This document shows, in pieces, positions 1 to 11,218 of a stretch of 64,000 nt of DNA (the first letter of the stretch is position 1; each line of letters starts with the position of its first letter). The stretch comes from Plectosphaerella cucumerina (Eukaryota; Ascomycota; Sordariomycetes; Glomerellales; Plectosphaerellaceae). The notes beneath the pieces are model-generated. The model searched no databases. It was not told the origin of the DNA and worked only from the letters and a program-made list of their open reading frames with translations. The DNA is taken from NCBI GenBank assembly GCA_020746995.1, contig JAGPXD010000001.1, positions 3,038,001 to 3,102,000 of the forward strand. Direction: 5' to 3'. The position numbers were made by a program, and so were the translations under genes.

Positions 1-473
1 GGTGTTTGTGGCCTGCAAGCTCAAAGAGCCATGTACAGTGGGATTGGAAGTCAACTGGAAGCGCCCTGACTGCACTCAGAGAGAGTCCTGTCCTGACTGA
101 TGAGGCAGCCGTAACCGTAGCCGCCCGGCGCAACCCCCGCAGTCGGACCATTTCCCCTCCTCTCCGGATTCGTCCGACTCCGGCACGGAGCTTTACGCCG
201 ACCAGCTCCACACCACTCCATCGCCCCCACGCGGACTCGTCACTGGACACTGGCGTTTCCCCTTTTCAGGATGTTGTTTTCCGGCGACGCGGAGCGTGCG
301 GAGCGGACCATTTCGCGCGCAGTAAAAGAAACTGGGGAGCTAGTACTATCCCGAGCGATAATCTTGTTGTCAAGACATTTCATCGGTGTCACTCAACACT
401 ATGTCTGCCGGCGAGGGAGAGAAAGCAACCCGTCTCTATATACTTGATCGACGCACAGACCTGACCACATGTG
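1..473. other. Left-edge intergenic stretch, no gene seen
   Basis: No recognisable coding sequence on either strand. A plus-strand open frame runs through most of it, but its composition shows no domain and no similarity I know. It lies just past the 3' end of the P450 gene and probably holds its 3' UTR. Confidence 0.5.
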
Positions 474-2382
474 CTATATGTACCTGTCTTCACATCGTTT
501 CTCAAACCCCTCGCGGACGGACACCTTGATCTTGATACCATCCATGAGCCCCGACGTGCCTTTCCGTATCTGTTCAAATCATGTTAGCCAAAGACAACCT
601 CTGAGTTGTCAGCTTCGGATGCTAGATACGTACCCCCCACGGCTCCGTCTCGGAAATGTGCCTCCCCTTGGCATCAACTAAGGGCTTCCCGTCCTCGCCC
701 GACGTCGCGGCTCCGACGTCCACCTTGGCAAAGTCGTACTGCCGGATTAGTAGCGCCAGGATTATACGGCCCTCGATCAGGCTCAGCTCTTGGCCGATGC
801 AGTTGCGCGGGCCCCGCTCGAACGGCCGAAAAGACGACGCCGGCACCTCGGTGGCCCGGGCCTCGCGGGTCACGCGGCGCTCCTCGTCTGTCCGGGCTCT
901 CGCCATGGCGGCCTGGGCTTGCTCGTCGGTCACCCACCTCTCGGGGACGAAATCCCACGTCGTGGGTCCGTAGACCTCCTCGTCTAGCATGATGAGGTCG
1001 TGACAGAGGAAGACGGTCACGCCGTCGAGGCACAGCATTCTCCCATCGCGGAGGGTGATGTTGAACCCAGAGCCGCGAGGGATGTAGCGGCCCGTGCCGG
1101 CGGTCGTGTGGCGCCGGAGTGTCTCGCGGAAGACTGCGGCCGTGTATGGCAGAGCACGAAAGATATCGTCGGCGTGTGTGTTAAAAGCCCGGAGGACGGA
1201 GAGGGGGTCCGGGTCCGTGCCGAGGGCGGCGTCGACCTCGGCGCGGACAGCCTCAAGCACGCGCGGGTGGCGGGAGATCTCAAAGACGGCCCACTGGAGG
1301 ATTTTACTCGTAGTATCGTGGCCGGCAAAGAGGAATGACTTGATCTGATCGGCCGTCTCGTCGATAATGTCGGGGGTAAGCTCGTCGAGATCATGGAAGC
1401 TCAGGCCCAGAACATCGCGACCAGCCTCGCCCCCGGCCTTTAACTTGCGGAACTCCTCGACGACGTGGTCGTGGAGGTATCCATCGACCTTTCGCTGCAG
1501 GCCGCGGCGACGCCAGCGCACGTGAGGCTCGGCCCACCAGGGCAAGGTGCCCGAGTGGTGACTATATGTCTTTAGGAGCTGAACGTACGTCGACACGATG
1601 GGGTGCTGCTCCTCGGGAGTGCCCTGCGCGCGGAACTCGATGCCGGCGGCGACGGCACCGATGATGTCAAAGGTCAGATCAATGAAGAGCGGGCCAAGGG
1701 TGCAGACTTCACCGGTGCGGGCCGAGTCGTCCAGCTTGGCGAGGAGGTCCTTGCACTTGTCAGTGATAACGGGCATGAGCGAGAGGAGATGCTGAGGGGC
1801 GAAGCCGGGGTTGAAGCGCCGGCGGAGGTCCTTCCACTCGTGGCCCTGCAGAGTCAGTCAAAGAAGGCTCCAATGAGGAGAGGTAAACAGGCGTACATTG
1901 ACCTTGATGATGGAGTGCTTGCCCACCAGAGGCTCGAGGTAGTCGAGCATGTACTTCTTTGGGGCACCGTACGGCATCAGCTTGGACTGCCGCGAGATCT
2001 GCTCGGCCACGGCGTGGCTCTGCACAACGAGCAGGGGCATCATGAGGGGACGGAAGTCGGCCAGGAGGATCTCGGGATTGCCGGCATCGTGGAAGATGTT
2101 GAACCACATCTCGTCGCTGGCGTCGGACCATCTGCTCTTGTTGACAGCCGCGTCGGCCTCGCCCATGAAGCGGAGGTGGCCCCAGAGGAGCGAGGCCCGG
2201 CACGGCTGCGGGAGATGGGCATACTGTCGCCATCGGAGGTGCACAAGGCGCTGGTACAGGTAGGCGCCTAACGAAGCCGTGGCCACGGCCACCAGGACGA
2301 CACTGGGGCTGGTTATGGCGAACATGTCGGGCGATGTCGCGTATGAGGAGCTGTTAGTAAAGTTGAGGTCAATGTTGGCCAT
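474..2382 (-). CDS. Cytochrome P450 monooxygenase, membrane-anchored
   Basis: Exons complement(474..569, 634..1845, 1897..2382), 597 residues. The N-terminus has a hydrophobic anchor at about residues 25-45. The I-helix motif AGHDTTS lies near residue 340, the K-helix ExxR is ETLR, and the haem loop FERGPRNCIG with its Cys ligand is near residue 520. The 51-bp intron restores the usual P450 run GHEWKDLRRRFNPGF. Reading straight through the 3' donor GTACGT would stop after three residues; splicing 570..633 instead adds the family-like tail ending in MDGIKIKVSVR, so I place the stop at 474. Overall shape resembles the CYP59/StcS-type P450s of polyketide pathways, but the substrate cannot be read from sequence. 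It is divergent from a Zn2Cys6 regulator, about 600 bp away. Confidence 0.9.
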
Positions 2383-2986
2383 GTCTGCACAACGGCATGA
2401 CGACGACTGTTATACCTGTCGCACCTCGTCTGACCCCTGCATCCCAAGCATCTCGCATCCTGCAGCCTGACCCTGAGCTGACGTGAGGTACCTACCAAAC
2501 GACCCTGCGCGCCCTGTAAGCTCTACTTGGTTGGCAGAGCTAGTTTCCGTCATCCCTTTTCGAATTGAGCGATTAATTGTTTGCCCCAAACTCGTGATGG
2601 TTCCGACATGTGAGAGAAGTCTGAAGGCCTGCCAAGTTGTGGGCCAACGAAACGGTATCGAAGAGGATAAAGAGATGAGGTTGGGGATCGTGAATGGACA
2701 GCCAGCTGACAGCCACCCCGGAAGGTGGACACGAGAATGATGCCATAATCAAGCGGGAGCACAGCCAAGCTACAACAAGTGGGGCGAGAAGAGGATCCAG
2801 CCAATGTGATCTTTGCAAGACTTTCTACCAATCGAAGGTTGGCCAAGCTTGGCCGCACTTCCTAAGTGGTCGGCCAATCAGAGGCCAGAGGGCCCGGGGT
2901 GGTTCCTCACGTCGCCTTTCTTAACGGAAGGCATCATCCGCCGGCCAGCACTCCGACCCCAGCTCCAATTCGGCAGCATCTGAGCC
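2383..2986. promoter_or_regulatory. Divergent promoter between P450 and Zn2Cys6 factor
   Basis: About 600 bp separate the two start codons. Two CCAAT boxes are visible on the plus strand, at 2828-2832 and 2874-2878, the second about 110 bp upstream of the regulator start. I did not find a clear AflR-type TCG-N5-CGA site. Shared use by both genes is inferred from orientation only. Confidence 0.45.
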
Positions 2987-4237
2987 ATGAGCGCCGTGCA
3001 GCAGAAGCGAAAATCATGTGAAGCTTGTCGTGAGTCTCCACCCAAGGTGTCCTCGGTCTCTTCCCCCTCCCGGAAGATCTGGAGCCCTACTGGAGCGAGG
3101 TCAGGTTGCTGACGTCTTCCAGGCGGACGAAAGCTCAAGTGTTCGGGCAAGGACACGGGGTGCTCAAGATGCGTCCGCCTCGGGCTGCTGTGCAAGTATC
3201 ACGACAAAGGAATGCCGGGAAGGCCTAGGAAATGGGCACTGCCAGATTCCGTGCTCGAGCATGGCCGCCGGTCAAGTCAAGTCCAACAAATGGGGCAGCA
3301 AGAGTATCCCAATGGCGGTCAGCAACATGACGCAGCACCAGGCACTGCTGCGATGGCATTTCTCACCTCGGATGAATCTTCCTCCGTAGAAGCCTCGTCA
3401 GGCTCGGTTGACACTGGTTTCGGGAGCAACGACTTCAGCATCCTGCCATTTCTCGACTTCGACCTAAGCGGCCAGCTTGACGCGCTGCCTCTGGACTGCT
3501 TCCGAAGCTGTTTGACCGCGGCTGAGCATGGTGGAGAGCTCTCGCCAGGCAACGTCTCGGCTGTGCCGTCAGCATCAGAACAAACGACAGTAGCAGAGCC
3601 AGGCCAACCATGCGACTGCTCAAAACAGGTCTTCAACGTGTTGAGGTCGCTGAACACCGACCCAATATCGCACAGCACAGTCCGCACCCTTCGTCAGGGA
3701 ACCGACCTCTTCGACACGCTTCTTACATGCCCTAAATGCTACGATGTCTCCAAGCCACCACGGATCACCTTGCAAAACGTCCTCCTCATAGGCCGGCTAT
3801 GCCTAAAGGTCATGGCGGGCTACCAGCGCTATTTGCTGTGGCTCAAGGACTACTGCGCCAGCCTCGCAGAGAGAAACATGGGGGGCGACACAGTCTACCT
3901 CATTCTCGGTGGCGCCGACGCCGGTTCCCTGCTGCTCGATATTGATACGAGCAGTAATGGGTTTTACGATCTTGTCACGCAGGGACTGAAGAGGGACAGT
4001 GCGCGACTCGGGAATCTGGGTGGGCAGTTTGCTGAAAGACAACGCCGGAGGCATCTTATCGGCCATACGGCATGTCCGGACCAAGATGGCCGCTGCTGGA
4101 AGGAAAGCGACGTGGTTGATCCGGATCCTTCGGATATCTGTCCTCAGAGCACGGCAGCCAGGGCGCTGATTCCATGTTTCAGGGTCGTTGACGAGGTCAG
4201 GGAGAAGATCCGGCAGTTCGAGGAAGCTCTTGGTTAG
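2987..4237 (+). CDS. Zn2Cys6 transcription factor, AflR-like
   Basis: Exons 2987..3029 and 3123..4237, 385 residues. The 93-bp intron splits the DNA-binding domain, and splicing rebuilds a perfect C-X2-C-X6-C-X6-C-X2-C-X6-C cluster at residues 11-38 with the basic RGRKLK between the second and third Cys. After a linker rich in Gln, Ser and Glu, the C-terminal half (around the TCPKCYDV and LLIGRLCLKVM segments) resembles the regulatory domain of AflR-type activators. No fungal_trans middle-homology domain is evident, which fits that class. As the divergent neighbour of a P450 it is a candidate pathway-specific regulator. That role is inferred; the zinc cluster itself is certain. Confidence 0.85.
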
Positions 4238-4328
4238 ATCGATGTATTCCATATTGCACGGCGTCTCACGGGTAGGTCAGACATGCTATGGAAAAATTCG
4301 CATTGTTCACTTCCGTCTACCGCGTACC

Positions 4329-6077
4329 TTACGAGCAGCAATTTGCTGCTGTGCTACCATTAACCACCTTATCCGACTTGAGCTTACCAAATCTGCAGAA
4401 ACAAGACGACGTGATCTCCACATCTGCCTCTGCAGCCGCGATCTTCAGTTGCATCTTGATGATGTTGGCCTCTGCCGTTCTTTCCAGCCGAACCAGACAC
4501 TCATGATACCCATGCAGCGCCCACACATTGTTGGGATGTTGATGTGCCCTCTTCGGCGTCGGATGAAGACCCAAGTCCTCAGCGTATGCCATAGCTGCCT
4601 GCTCAACAAGGCCCTGCTCCAGTGAAAGTGCTGCATACGCATGGCGCGCTGGAAGCATCCACCCCCAAGGCTCAGCAAAGGGGATGTCGTCCTCGAGGGC
4701 AACAGCGTCACGGAGCCGTTCGAACGATCTGTCGTAATTGCCGCGCCTGTACTCAGTCTCACCGTCAAGCATGGCGGAGGCTACCTTGAGGATATCGCGG
4801 ATCTTATTCGGGAAGTCGAGGCGCTCGGGAGGAACGAGTCGCGACGCCTTGTGGAAGAGCTCTTTCTCCGCCTCTGCCTCTGCGATTTCTCCAGTGGCAG
4901 CGTGCGCAATGGCCTTGCCGTAATGTCGCATGACGTTGGTAACGCAGTAGAGTTGCCTGTCTTCCAGCGGCTTGAGCTCCTTGAGCTCATCCCACATGCC
5001 GAAGCGGATGTACACGTGGACGCGGACGGCCTTGAAAAACTCCATCCAGTCCGCGAGAGCCGGTCTCTCCGTGCGGAGTAGCCGCTCCGTGATGGCGGCT
5101 TCCATCCGATCCGTCGCGCTCAGGGCTGCCTTTGACTTGCCGCCCAGCATGGCGGCGTAGATCAGGGAGTGGTAGTTGTGCAGGCGGTAGTAGCTGTAAA
5201 AGGTAGGCTCGCTGTTGTTTTGGAAGAAGATGTCATCGGCCAACGTGGCCTTGAGGTTGTACTCGACGGCCCGGCGGTAGTCTCCAATGAGAACGTCGAT
5301 GTGCGCCGGCATGTGGTAGGTGTGTCCCGTATCTGGGATCTGGTCGCGGATCATGTCGGCCGCAGGGAGAGCCGCCTCCGGGGTCGCAGACATCTCCATA
5401 AGGTGGATGTACATGTGCGCGACACCTGGGTGCTTCTCAACGCCTGGCATCCGGAGTGCGGCTTCGAGAAGATTCTTGACCTCGAAGACGGGCGTTGTCG
5501 GAATGGGCATGCCAGTGGCCGTATCGAACATCTTGCGGGGGGCGACGTTCATCAACGCGTCGGCAAACAACGTAATGATGTTGAAATCCGTTGCCCCGAA
5601 TCTCTCATGCACCACTCTCATGGCGTCCGCGTAGGCCCTGTCACAGGCCGCAAGATCACGATTCGGGTTGTCGTCTGGGAACCGCTTCCCAAGGGCTTCT
5701 ATCAGCCCCTGTTCCCATGGCGACGCGCCTGCAGCTCTGAGGATGGCCTGTTGCGAGAAGATGTAACACAGGTCCACGGACCTGCGTCTGTTTGCCTCAT
5801 CAAACAGTCTCCAGGTCCGATTGTAGTTGGGACCCGAACAGAAGGAGAGGCCCCAGTAGGCGATCGCAAGATTCTCGTCGTGGGCGATTGCCTGCTTGTA
5901 GCATGCAATGGCTTCGTCATGGTTGAAGCAGAACGTCCACACGAGGGCCCGAACAAACCACGCCTGGGCCTCCGAAGAGCTGGTGCTGACTTTGACACTG
6001 AACTTGCCCAGGTTGTAGTACGGCTCATGCGACGCTCGCAAACCAACGGCAAGGTCAGGCGAGTAAGAAGAGCCCAT
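4329..6077 (-). CDS. TPR-repeat protein
   Basis: Single exon, 582 residues, no intron. Near residues 45-75 it has a clear tetratricopeptide-like helix pair (FNHDEAIACYKQAIAHDENLA) followed by further Ala/Leu-rich helical repeats to the C-terminus, including EAALPAADMIR and the run LPARHAYAALSLEQGLVEQA. Long intronless TPR proteins of this shape also occur in bacteria, so a bacterial origin is possible but not shown. No signal peptide or membrane segment is seen. The last about 30 residues (Cys-rich, ITSSCFCRFGK) look unlike the repeats. It ends 91 bp from the end of the Zn2Cys6 gene, tail to tail. Function unknown; probably a scaffold or a binding protein. Confidence 0.8.
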   Translation of the reverse strand: MGSSYSPDLAVGLRASHEPYYNLGKFSVKVSTSSSEAQAWFVRALVWTFCFNHDEAIACYKQAIAHDENLAIAYWGLSFCSGPNYNRTWRLFDEANRRRSVDLCYIFSQQAILRAAGASPWEQGLIEALGKRFPDDNPNRDLAACDRAYADAMRVVHERFGATDFNIITLFADALMNVAPRKMFDTATGMPIPTTPVFEVKNLLEAALRMPGVEKHPGVAHMYIHLMEMSATPEAALPAADMIRDQIPDTGHTYHMPAHIDVLIGDYRRAVEYNLKATLADDIFFQNNSEPTFYSYYRLHNYHSLIYAAMLGGKSKAALSATDRMEAAITERLLRTERPALADWMEFFKAVRVHVYIRFGMWDELKELKPLEDRQLYCVTNVMRHYGKAIAHAATGEIAEAEAEKELFHKASRLVPPERLDFPNKIRDILKVASAMLDGETEYRRGNYDRSFERLRDAVALEDDIPFAEPWGWMLPARHAYAALSLEQGLVEQAAMAYAEDLGLHPTPKRAHQHPNNVWALHGYHECLVRLERTAEANIIKMQLKIAAAEADVEITSSCFCRFGKLKSDKVVNGSTAANCCS

Positions 6078-6860
6078 GGCGTGCTTTTCCTCGATTCAGT
6101 TTCGGTCTGTTCTGAAGCCTGTTCGGGAGGGTCACGTACCGTTGGCCGAGATTCAGATGGCGTGTTTCTGCAAGACATGCATGGTCCTGTTGGATCCATG
6201 GTCAGGCTGCTCCTCAGTTCCCGGGCTTGATAAGGTGTCCGGCCTGGTTGTCCGGAGATGCAAGAGGGGGGCACGGAAGGTGGGTAAACCATCCGGGCTC
6301 CGGGCTCCACGGCGGACATTTTGTTGATAAGAAAGCCCCGCAGCGGACCATTTTCCCCCCTCCTGCCGATGACGGCATCGCCAACTGGAACATGGTAAAG
6401 CTTGACTCTGTTCACCTATCAAATGTATCGTACGTTTCGGAAGTGACCCGAGTTCAATGCACGTGGTTTCACGTCCGCGATCTGGCCTGGAGAGAGAATG
6501 AATGTGGCGGGAAGGTGTCATGTATCGGTCTAGATGTTCTGCCAGCCTGGAATCGCTGAGACTCGTTGCATCTCATGCCGTGCATCGAGAGGTCTGATGA
6601 CAAGCTCCGAGATGTGCCAGTTTCTACCAAGAAACATATACTAGTCAAAGATGTTGACTCCCTAAAGTCTTCTCCCCAAAACCAACAATCCAGCCCTGGC
6701 GAGAAACACCATCATGTTCTTCACGGGGGCCGAAGTTGAAAAAAATACGCGTCTGAGTGAGCTTCCCTTGCGGTCTGCTCATAGTCGAGCAAGATTTCGC
6801 GAAGCCAGGCAGCAGATATGCCGTCGTCCGCGTCGAAGCCATTGCTGGTGACATCAGACA
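6078..6860. other. Intergenic, no gene seen
   Basis: About 780 bp between the 5' end of the TPR gene and the 3' end of the MFS transporter, both on the minus strand. It should hold the TPR promoter and the transporter 3' UTR. No domain-bearing frame was recognised. Confidence 0.5.
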
Positions 6861-8891
6861 TCAAGCAGGCAGCTTGTGCTTGAGGTCCCTGTCGACAACA
6901 TCATCGAGGATAACCTCGTCCCTCAGCTTGGCCAGGATCCTGGCCCGCTTGTGTTTGCGAGTGTCGCTCTCTGTTCCGCGCGTCACCCACCAGGTCACGC
7001 CGTTGACGATGCCGCAGAGACCAACGAGTCCCATCGACAAAGCGAACGGCAACTGGTACGAGGGCGCATACTTTTCCTGGAACATCTGCGGGCCGAGGGC
7101 ATCGCCCACCTGGCCGTGACTGTTGACGAAGCCAATCGCAAAGGCGGATCCGGTGGCTCCGTTGACCGTCTGGGCGCGCCATGGCCACATGAGACTGTCA
7201 CGAGTGTTAGCGGAGGATGATCTGCTTGCTGGTGAGGGGGCATTCTTACGGGAACCAGGCGGTGCCACAGGCAACACCGATCATCATTCCGAGGTAGACG
7301 CCAATGTCGTTGGGGTACACGACGAGAATTGAGTACATGGAAACAATTACAATGGTGCATCCGATGGGGAACAGCGGCGCAGGAATCTTTGCCTTGTTCG
7401 ACCAAGTACCCAGTGAGAGAATCAGGAAGATCGCGAGGGCAGAGGTAGGAATGTTCAGGATCTGGGCGGTCGCAATGTCGCTGCAATTTGAATTAGCCTC
7501 GATGCTCGTTCCCGTGTGATTGAAAATTACATACCTGAAGCCCATGTTGGCGATGATAGTCGGCCGGTAAAAGTCGATTCCGTTCTTTCCGCACGTCATC
7601 AGGGCCCAGCTAAGCGTGAAGAGCCACAATCTCTTGTCTTTGAGGGCGTCGATGATCTCTCTGCCGGCAAAGTTCTTCTCCGAAGACCGAGGTGAGTTCT
7701 GGGGAAGACGCGCCTGGAGGAAAGCGCTTTCGACGGGGGACAGCCACTTCGTGTTGCCGGGGACTGGCCGCTGTTAGAAATGATTCCGTCTTGAGGTGAT
7801 AAGGGAACGTACAGTCGGGCAGGGCATAGAACACAAGAGCAGACAGGAGAATAGTGCAGATTCCTTCGAAAGCGAATAGCCTGCCAAAGGAAGGGTTAGC
7901 GATGTGGTAATAAGCGCGGTTGAGCTGAAATGGCACGTACCATTGCCAGCCAGACAACCCTCCGGCTCCCGATGCCGCGTGGAAGCCGTAGGCCAGCATA
8001 CCACCAAGGATGCCAGACACGTTTCCCAGTGCAACTATCATCTTGTCAGCTTGCATCTTCGCAGTTTTGACACAATCCTTGTCTTACAGATCCACATCAG
8101 CCTGACGGCGATCTCGTCGGGGCGGTACCAGTACGACAGCTGCAGGATGATGCCGGGGAACATTCCAGCCTCCGTCTGCATCTTGATGAGCGAAAGCCAG
8201 GGGAGGAAACAGTACTGTTGCAAACATACCAAGCCGAGGAAGAATCGACAAGCGTAGAGGCCTGCAAGGTTGTGAACTGCCGCCGTGCAAGCGGTGACGA
8301 TGCCCCAAGACAGCATAATTCGAGACTGCCAGCGGGATGGTTTGAACTTTTTCAGCAACAGGTTCGAGGGCACTTCAGCCAGAATGTAAGGCACCTGAAT
8401 ATCCACAGAGGTTAGAGGAAGAAGTCGACTAGGGGCCTAGGAGGCGGTTCATTGCATTGGAACTTACAGTGTACAGAACAGTGACCATGCCGTACTCATC
8501 CGATGTGATACCGAGCTGAGTCAAGATGTTCCTGTTGGTGCCCTTGTTCATGATGCGGGCATGAGAGACCTAGCCACACCTAAATGTCAAAACACGAACC
8601 TCATGCCGTTGTGGCCTGGATGAATCCTACATTGATCTCGTCCAGTTTCTTCACCAGGTACAGCATGGCAAGCAAGGGGATCAAGCGCCAGTCGACTTTT
8701 CGCAGAAGTCTCTTTTCTTCTTCCGCAGTAAGCGCTGTGAGTGCTGCTTCCCGAGCCAGCTCGCTGTCCGAAAGTGTCGTGGCATCGTCTTGGGCAAAGT
8801 GATCTTTCCCAGCTCACTTTGCTGTCCTCAGATCATCGTTGACCCTCGGGGAGGCGGCAATCGATCGGCTGTCAATACTTGCGTCAACCAT
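6861..8891 (-). CDS. MFS transporter, allantoate-permease (ACS) family; in-frame TGA near N-terminus
   Basis: Nine exons: complement(6861..7194, 7250..7480, 7535..7763, 7813..7880, 7941..8034, 8088..8175, 8230..8394, 8468..8569, 8631..8891). Every junction keeps frame and gives 524 codons including the stop. Family marks are the N-terminal RRKVDWRLIP-like segment (here LLRKVDWRLIPLL), the first loop IMNKGTNRNILTQLG, and the late WPWRAQTVNGATGSAFAIGF helix. These place it with Dal5/Tna1/Seo1-type anion:cation symporters of the plasma membrane. In the exon starting at ATG 8889-8891, codon 26 is TGA (8814-8816), in the same frame as everything downstream. Either the allele is broken or a weak intron (donor GTATTG after codon 4, acceptor just 3' of the TGA) removes it. 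Next in-frame ATG lies inside helix 1. It shares a promoter with the TauD-type gene. Confidence 0.8.
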
Positions 8892-9379
8892 TTTTGTTCT
8901 TGACTCAGAAACACCACAATCATATGCAAAGGGAAGGGGAGAAATGGCCAGGTTGATGCAAAGCAGGCACAATGAGCCATGATTGACGGCAAGCCATCGG
9001 TAAAGCTATATTTAAGCAGATTGTCAAACTTTCTCCTACCTAGACTCTGGAGTGTTGTTTCGATAGCATGGATGCCGCTTGGCGGGTCTGGTGTGTCGCC
9101 ATGATGGTGAAATGCCCAAGCCTCGAAACAGTGGAGCAGGCGGAATGATGCCATGGCGATCACAAATCACGTATCTCTCCGTCGACTCCCCGCGTTTCCG
9201 ATGCATGGGAAAACGCCCGACTTGAAAACATCCGAGCCTCTCGTTGCGCTACTGCGGGTTCTTGGCTACTAAACGTATCTAGTTGGCTTTGAATCGAACC
9301 AATATTCATCACGCCATACTCCAAGATCTCAAAGTTGTAGGCGACAATTTGACTTTTTTGAGCACCATTCCCCTCCGCC
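8892..9379. promoter_or_regulatory. Shared divergent promoter, MFS transporter / TauD-type gene
   Basis: The two start codons are 488 bp apart and point away from each other. A TATA-like element (gctatatttaag, 9005-9016) lies about 115 bp upstream of the transporter start as read on the minus strand. Co-regulation is inferred from this layout. Confidence 0.5.
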
Positions 9380-10800
9380 ATGTCGACGACTACCACTACC
9401 GTCACTTGGGTGACTCCTGCTGCTGAGAAGCCGCCTGGTCAGCCCGATATCAACTATGCGCCTGACTACGACAAGTGGCAGCAACGTGTTGCCAGGCGCA
9501 TCGCTGAGGGCAACCTTCCCACCAAGGTACCCGATGGCTTTCCGACTGAGCTGACGGGCCCAACGGTGTGGGAGGGTAGCACTCTGGCAGAGACGTATGA
9601 CTTGACATACGTCTTGAACGCCGACCAGCTGGCTGAGATTGACCAAGCTGTGGCCCATTTCAAGTGTGAGCAGCCTGCGCTTCACCAGAAATCCGTCCTT
9701 GAGAGAGATCTGACCACGAGCAGCCCTCGGTCTTTCATTCGGACACATCAGCGCCGAGACGTTCCCACTGCCAACCCTGCATTCTGAGCTCCGGCGTCTG
9801 TCTCACGAGCTTCACAGCGGCCACGGCTTCTTCGTCATCCGCGGCATCGACGTCGAAAAGCACACTCGCGAAGAGAACATCATCATCTACACCGGTATCT
9901 CAGCTCACGTGGCCGCGCAACGAGGTCGGCAAGACCACAAGTATAACGGCGAGCCAGCTGATGTGGTTCTCACTCACGTGAAGGACCTCACCCATGCCGA
10001 CCCCGGTAAACTCATCGGCAGTCCGGCCTATACCACCGACAAGCAGGTCTTCCATACCGACTCAGGCGATATCGTCGCCCTGTTCGCCCTTGAGACTGCC
10101 AAAGAGGGAGGCGCAAGCAAGCTGGCGAGTACATGGAAGGTTTACAACGAGATTGCCCGGACGCGACCTGACTTGATCCACACCTTGTCCCAACCGTGGG
10201 ATATGGAAGTGTAAGTTGAAGCGCCAATATGGCAAATTCCTTTCTCTTCGACATTCGCTGATAACTTGATAGCTTTGAGAAGGCAGACAAGCAGTGGACG
10301 GAGAGGCCACTGCTCCACCTCCTCCCAGCCACCGAGACAGCCCCTGAGAGAGTCTCGCTGCAGTATGGTCGCCGCTACTTCGTCGGATTCGGTTCTCTCC
10401 CTCGCAGCACAGAGATCCCACCCATCACGGAAGCCCAAGCCGAAGCCCTTGATACCCTGCACTTCACCGGAGAGAAGTACTGCGTCAACACTGAGTTTCA
10501 AAAGGGCGACATTCAGTACGTCAACAACCTGAGCATCTTCCATGCTCGCGACGGCTTTGTCAACGAAGGCGAGAAGCAGTAAGTCACTTCGCCATCACAC
10601 CGTCATCAGTGGGGGCTAGATGACTGACATGTTTTAGACGCCATCTACTTCGTCTCTGGCTTCGCGACCCAGAGCAAGCATGGACAACCCCGGCAGTCTT
10701 CCAGAAGAGATGGGACCAAATCTACAAGGATGTGAAGCCCGAGACTGAGGTCTTTCCACTCGAGCCGTTCATCCGTAGTGCTGGAAACAGGAGCCGCTAG
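9380..10800 (+). CDS. TauD/TfdA-family Fe(II)/2-oxoglutarate dioxygenase
   Basis: Exons 9380..9665, 9724..10210, 10273..10578, 10638..10800, 413 residues. The iron-binding HxD is in VFHTDSGDIVAL; the distal His is most likely in LSIFHARDGF, followed by the 2-oxoglutarate-binding Arg in RHLLRLWLRD, the usual order for the family. The first intron was placed to give the family-like stretch SLGLSFGHISAETFPLP and the N-terminal GHGFFVIRG motif. Such enzymes hydroxylate small acids (taurine, other sulfonates, or others) and release sulfite or an aldehyde. The substrate is not readable from sequence. Its partner across the promoter is an ACS-type transporter, a family that includes the yeast sulfonate permease Seo1, so a sulfonate-use pair is a fair guess. 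Confidence 0.88.
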
Positions 10801-11218
10801 ATATTTCAAGTAGGAAAACAGAGAGTGTCCGAAATAGTCGTCTATCTTTGCATCGATGTGACTGGTGACTCGGAGGCATACTGTCGAGGGGAGACTTCCG
10901 AGAACCGTCAATGAAGGACTCCAGTCTCGAAGGTACAGGAAGCAGGCTCATGATCACACTCTTCGTATACCTCATTCTTCCCCGGGTCTCTTCATGGAAC
11001 ATCTTACCTTAAGCTGCCGAACTCCGGTTATCGGCCTCTCATTTCCTTCCTGGTGGGTTGGCATCTTTAGTCAGGCGGACTTAAAGCGGCGTGATCGGAA
11101 GCTTCCCCCGATCGTCTCCCCTTCTCCGCACCAACACCACCGTAACCCCTCCAACTCCAACCCTTCACCACCACATCCAACATCACCACCTCAGCCTTCA
11201 CCCATCAACCCCCTCATC
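10801..11218. other. Intergenic, promoter of DUF1989 gene
   Basis: About 420 bp holding the TauD-type 3' end and the DUF1989 promoter. The last 100 bp before the ATG are a C/A-rich tract (many CACC and CCAAC), typical of a fungal 5' leader. Confidence 0.45.

Noticed and set aside
6..464. 152-codon plus-strand open frame at the left edge
   Set aside because: It overlaps the P450 3' region, has no motif and no fitting start context.
570..633. P450 ending at the TAG at 622-624
   Set aside because: The stop lies inside a plausible 64-bp intron; the downstream exon supplies the usual P450 C-terminal tail.
9280..9305. tRNA T-arm-like sequence (ggttcgattc on the minus strand)
   Set aside because: The flanking bases do not form a T-stem and no acceptor or anticodon arm is found around it.
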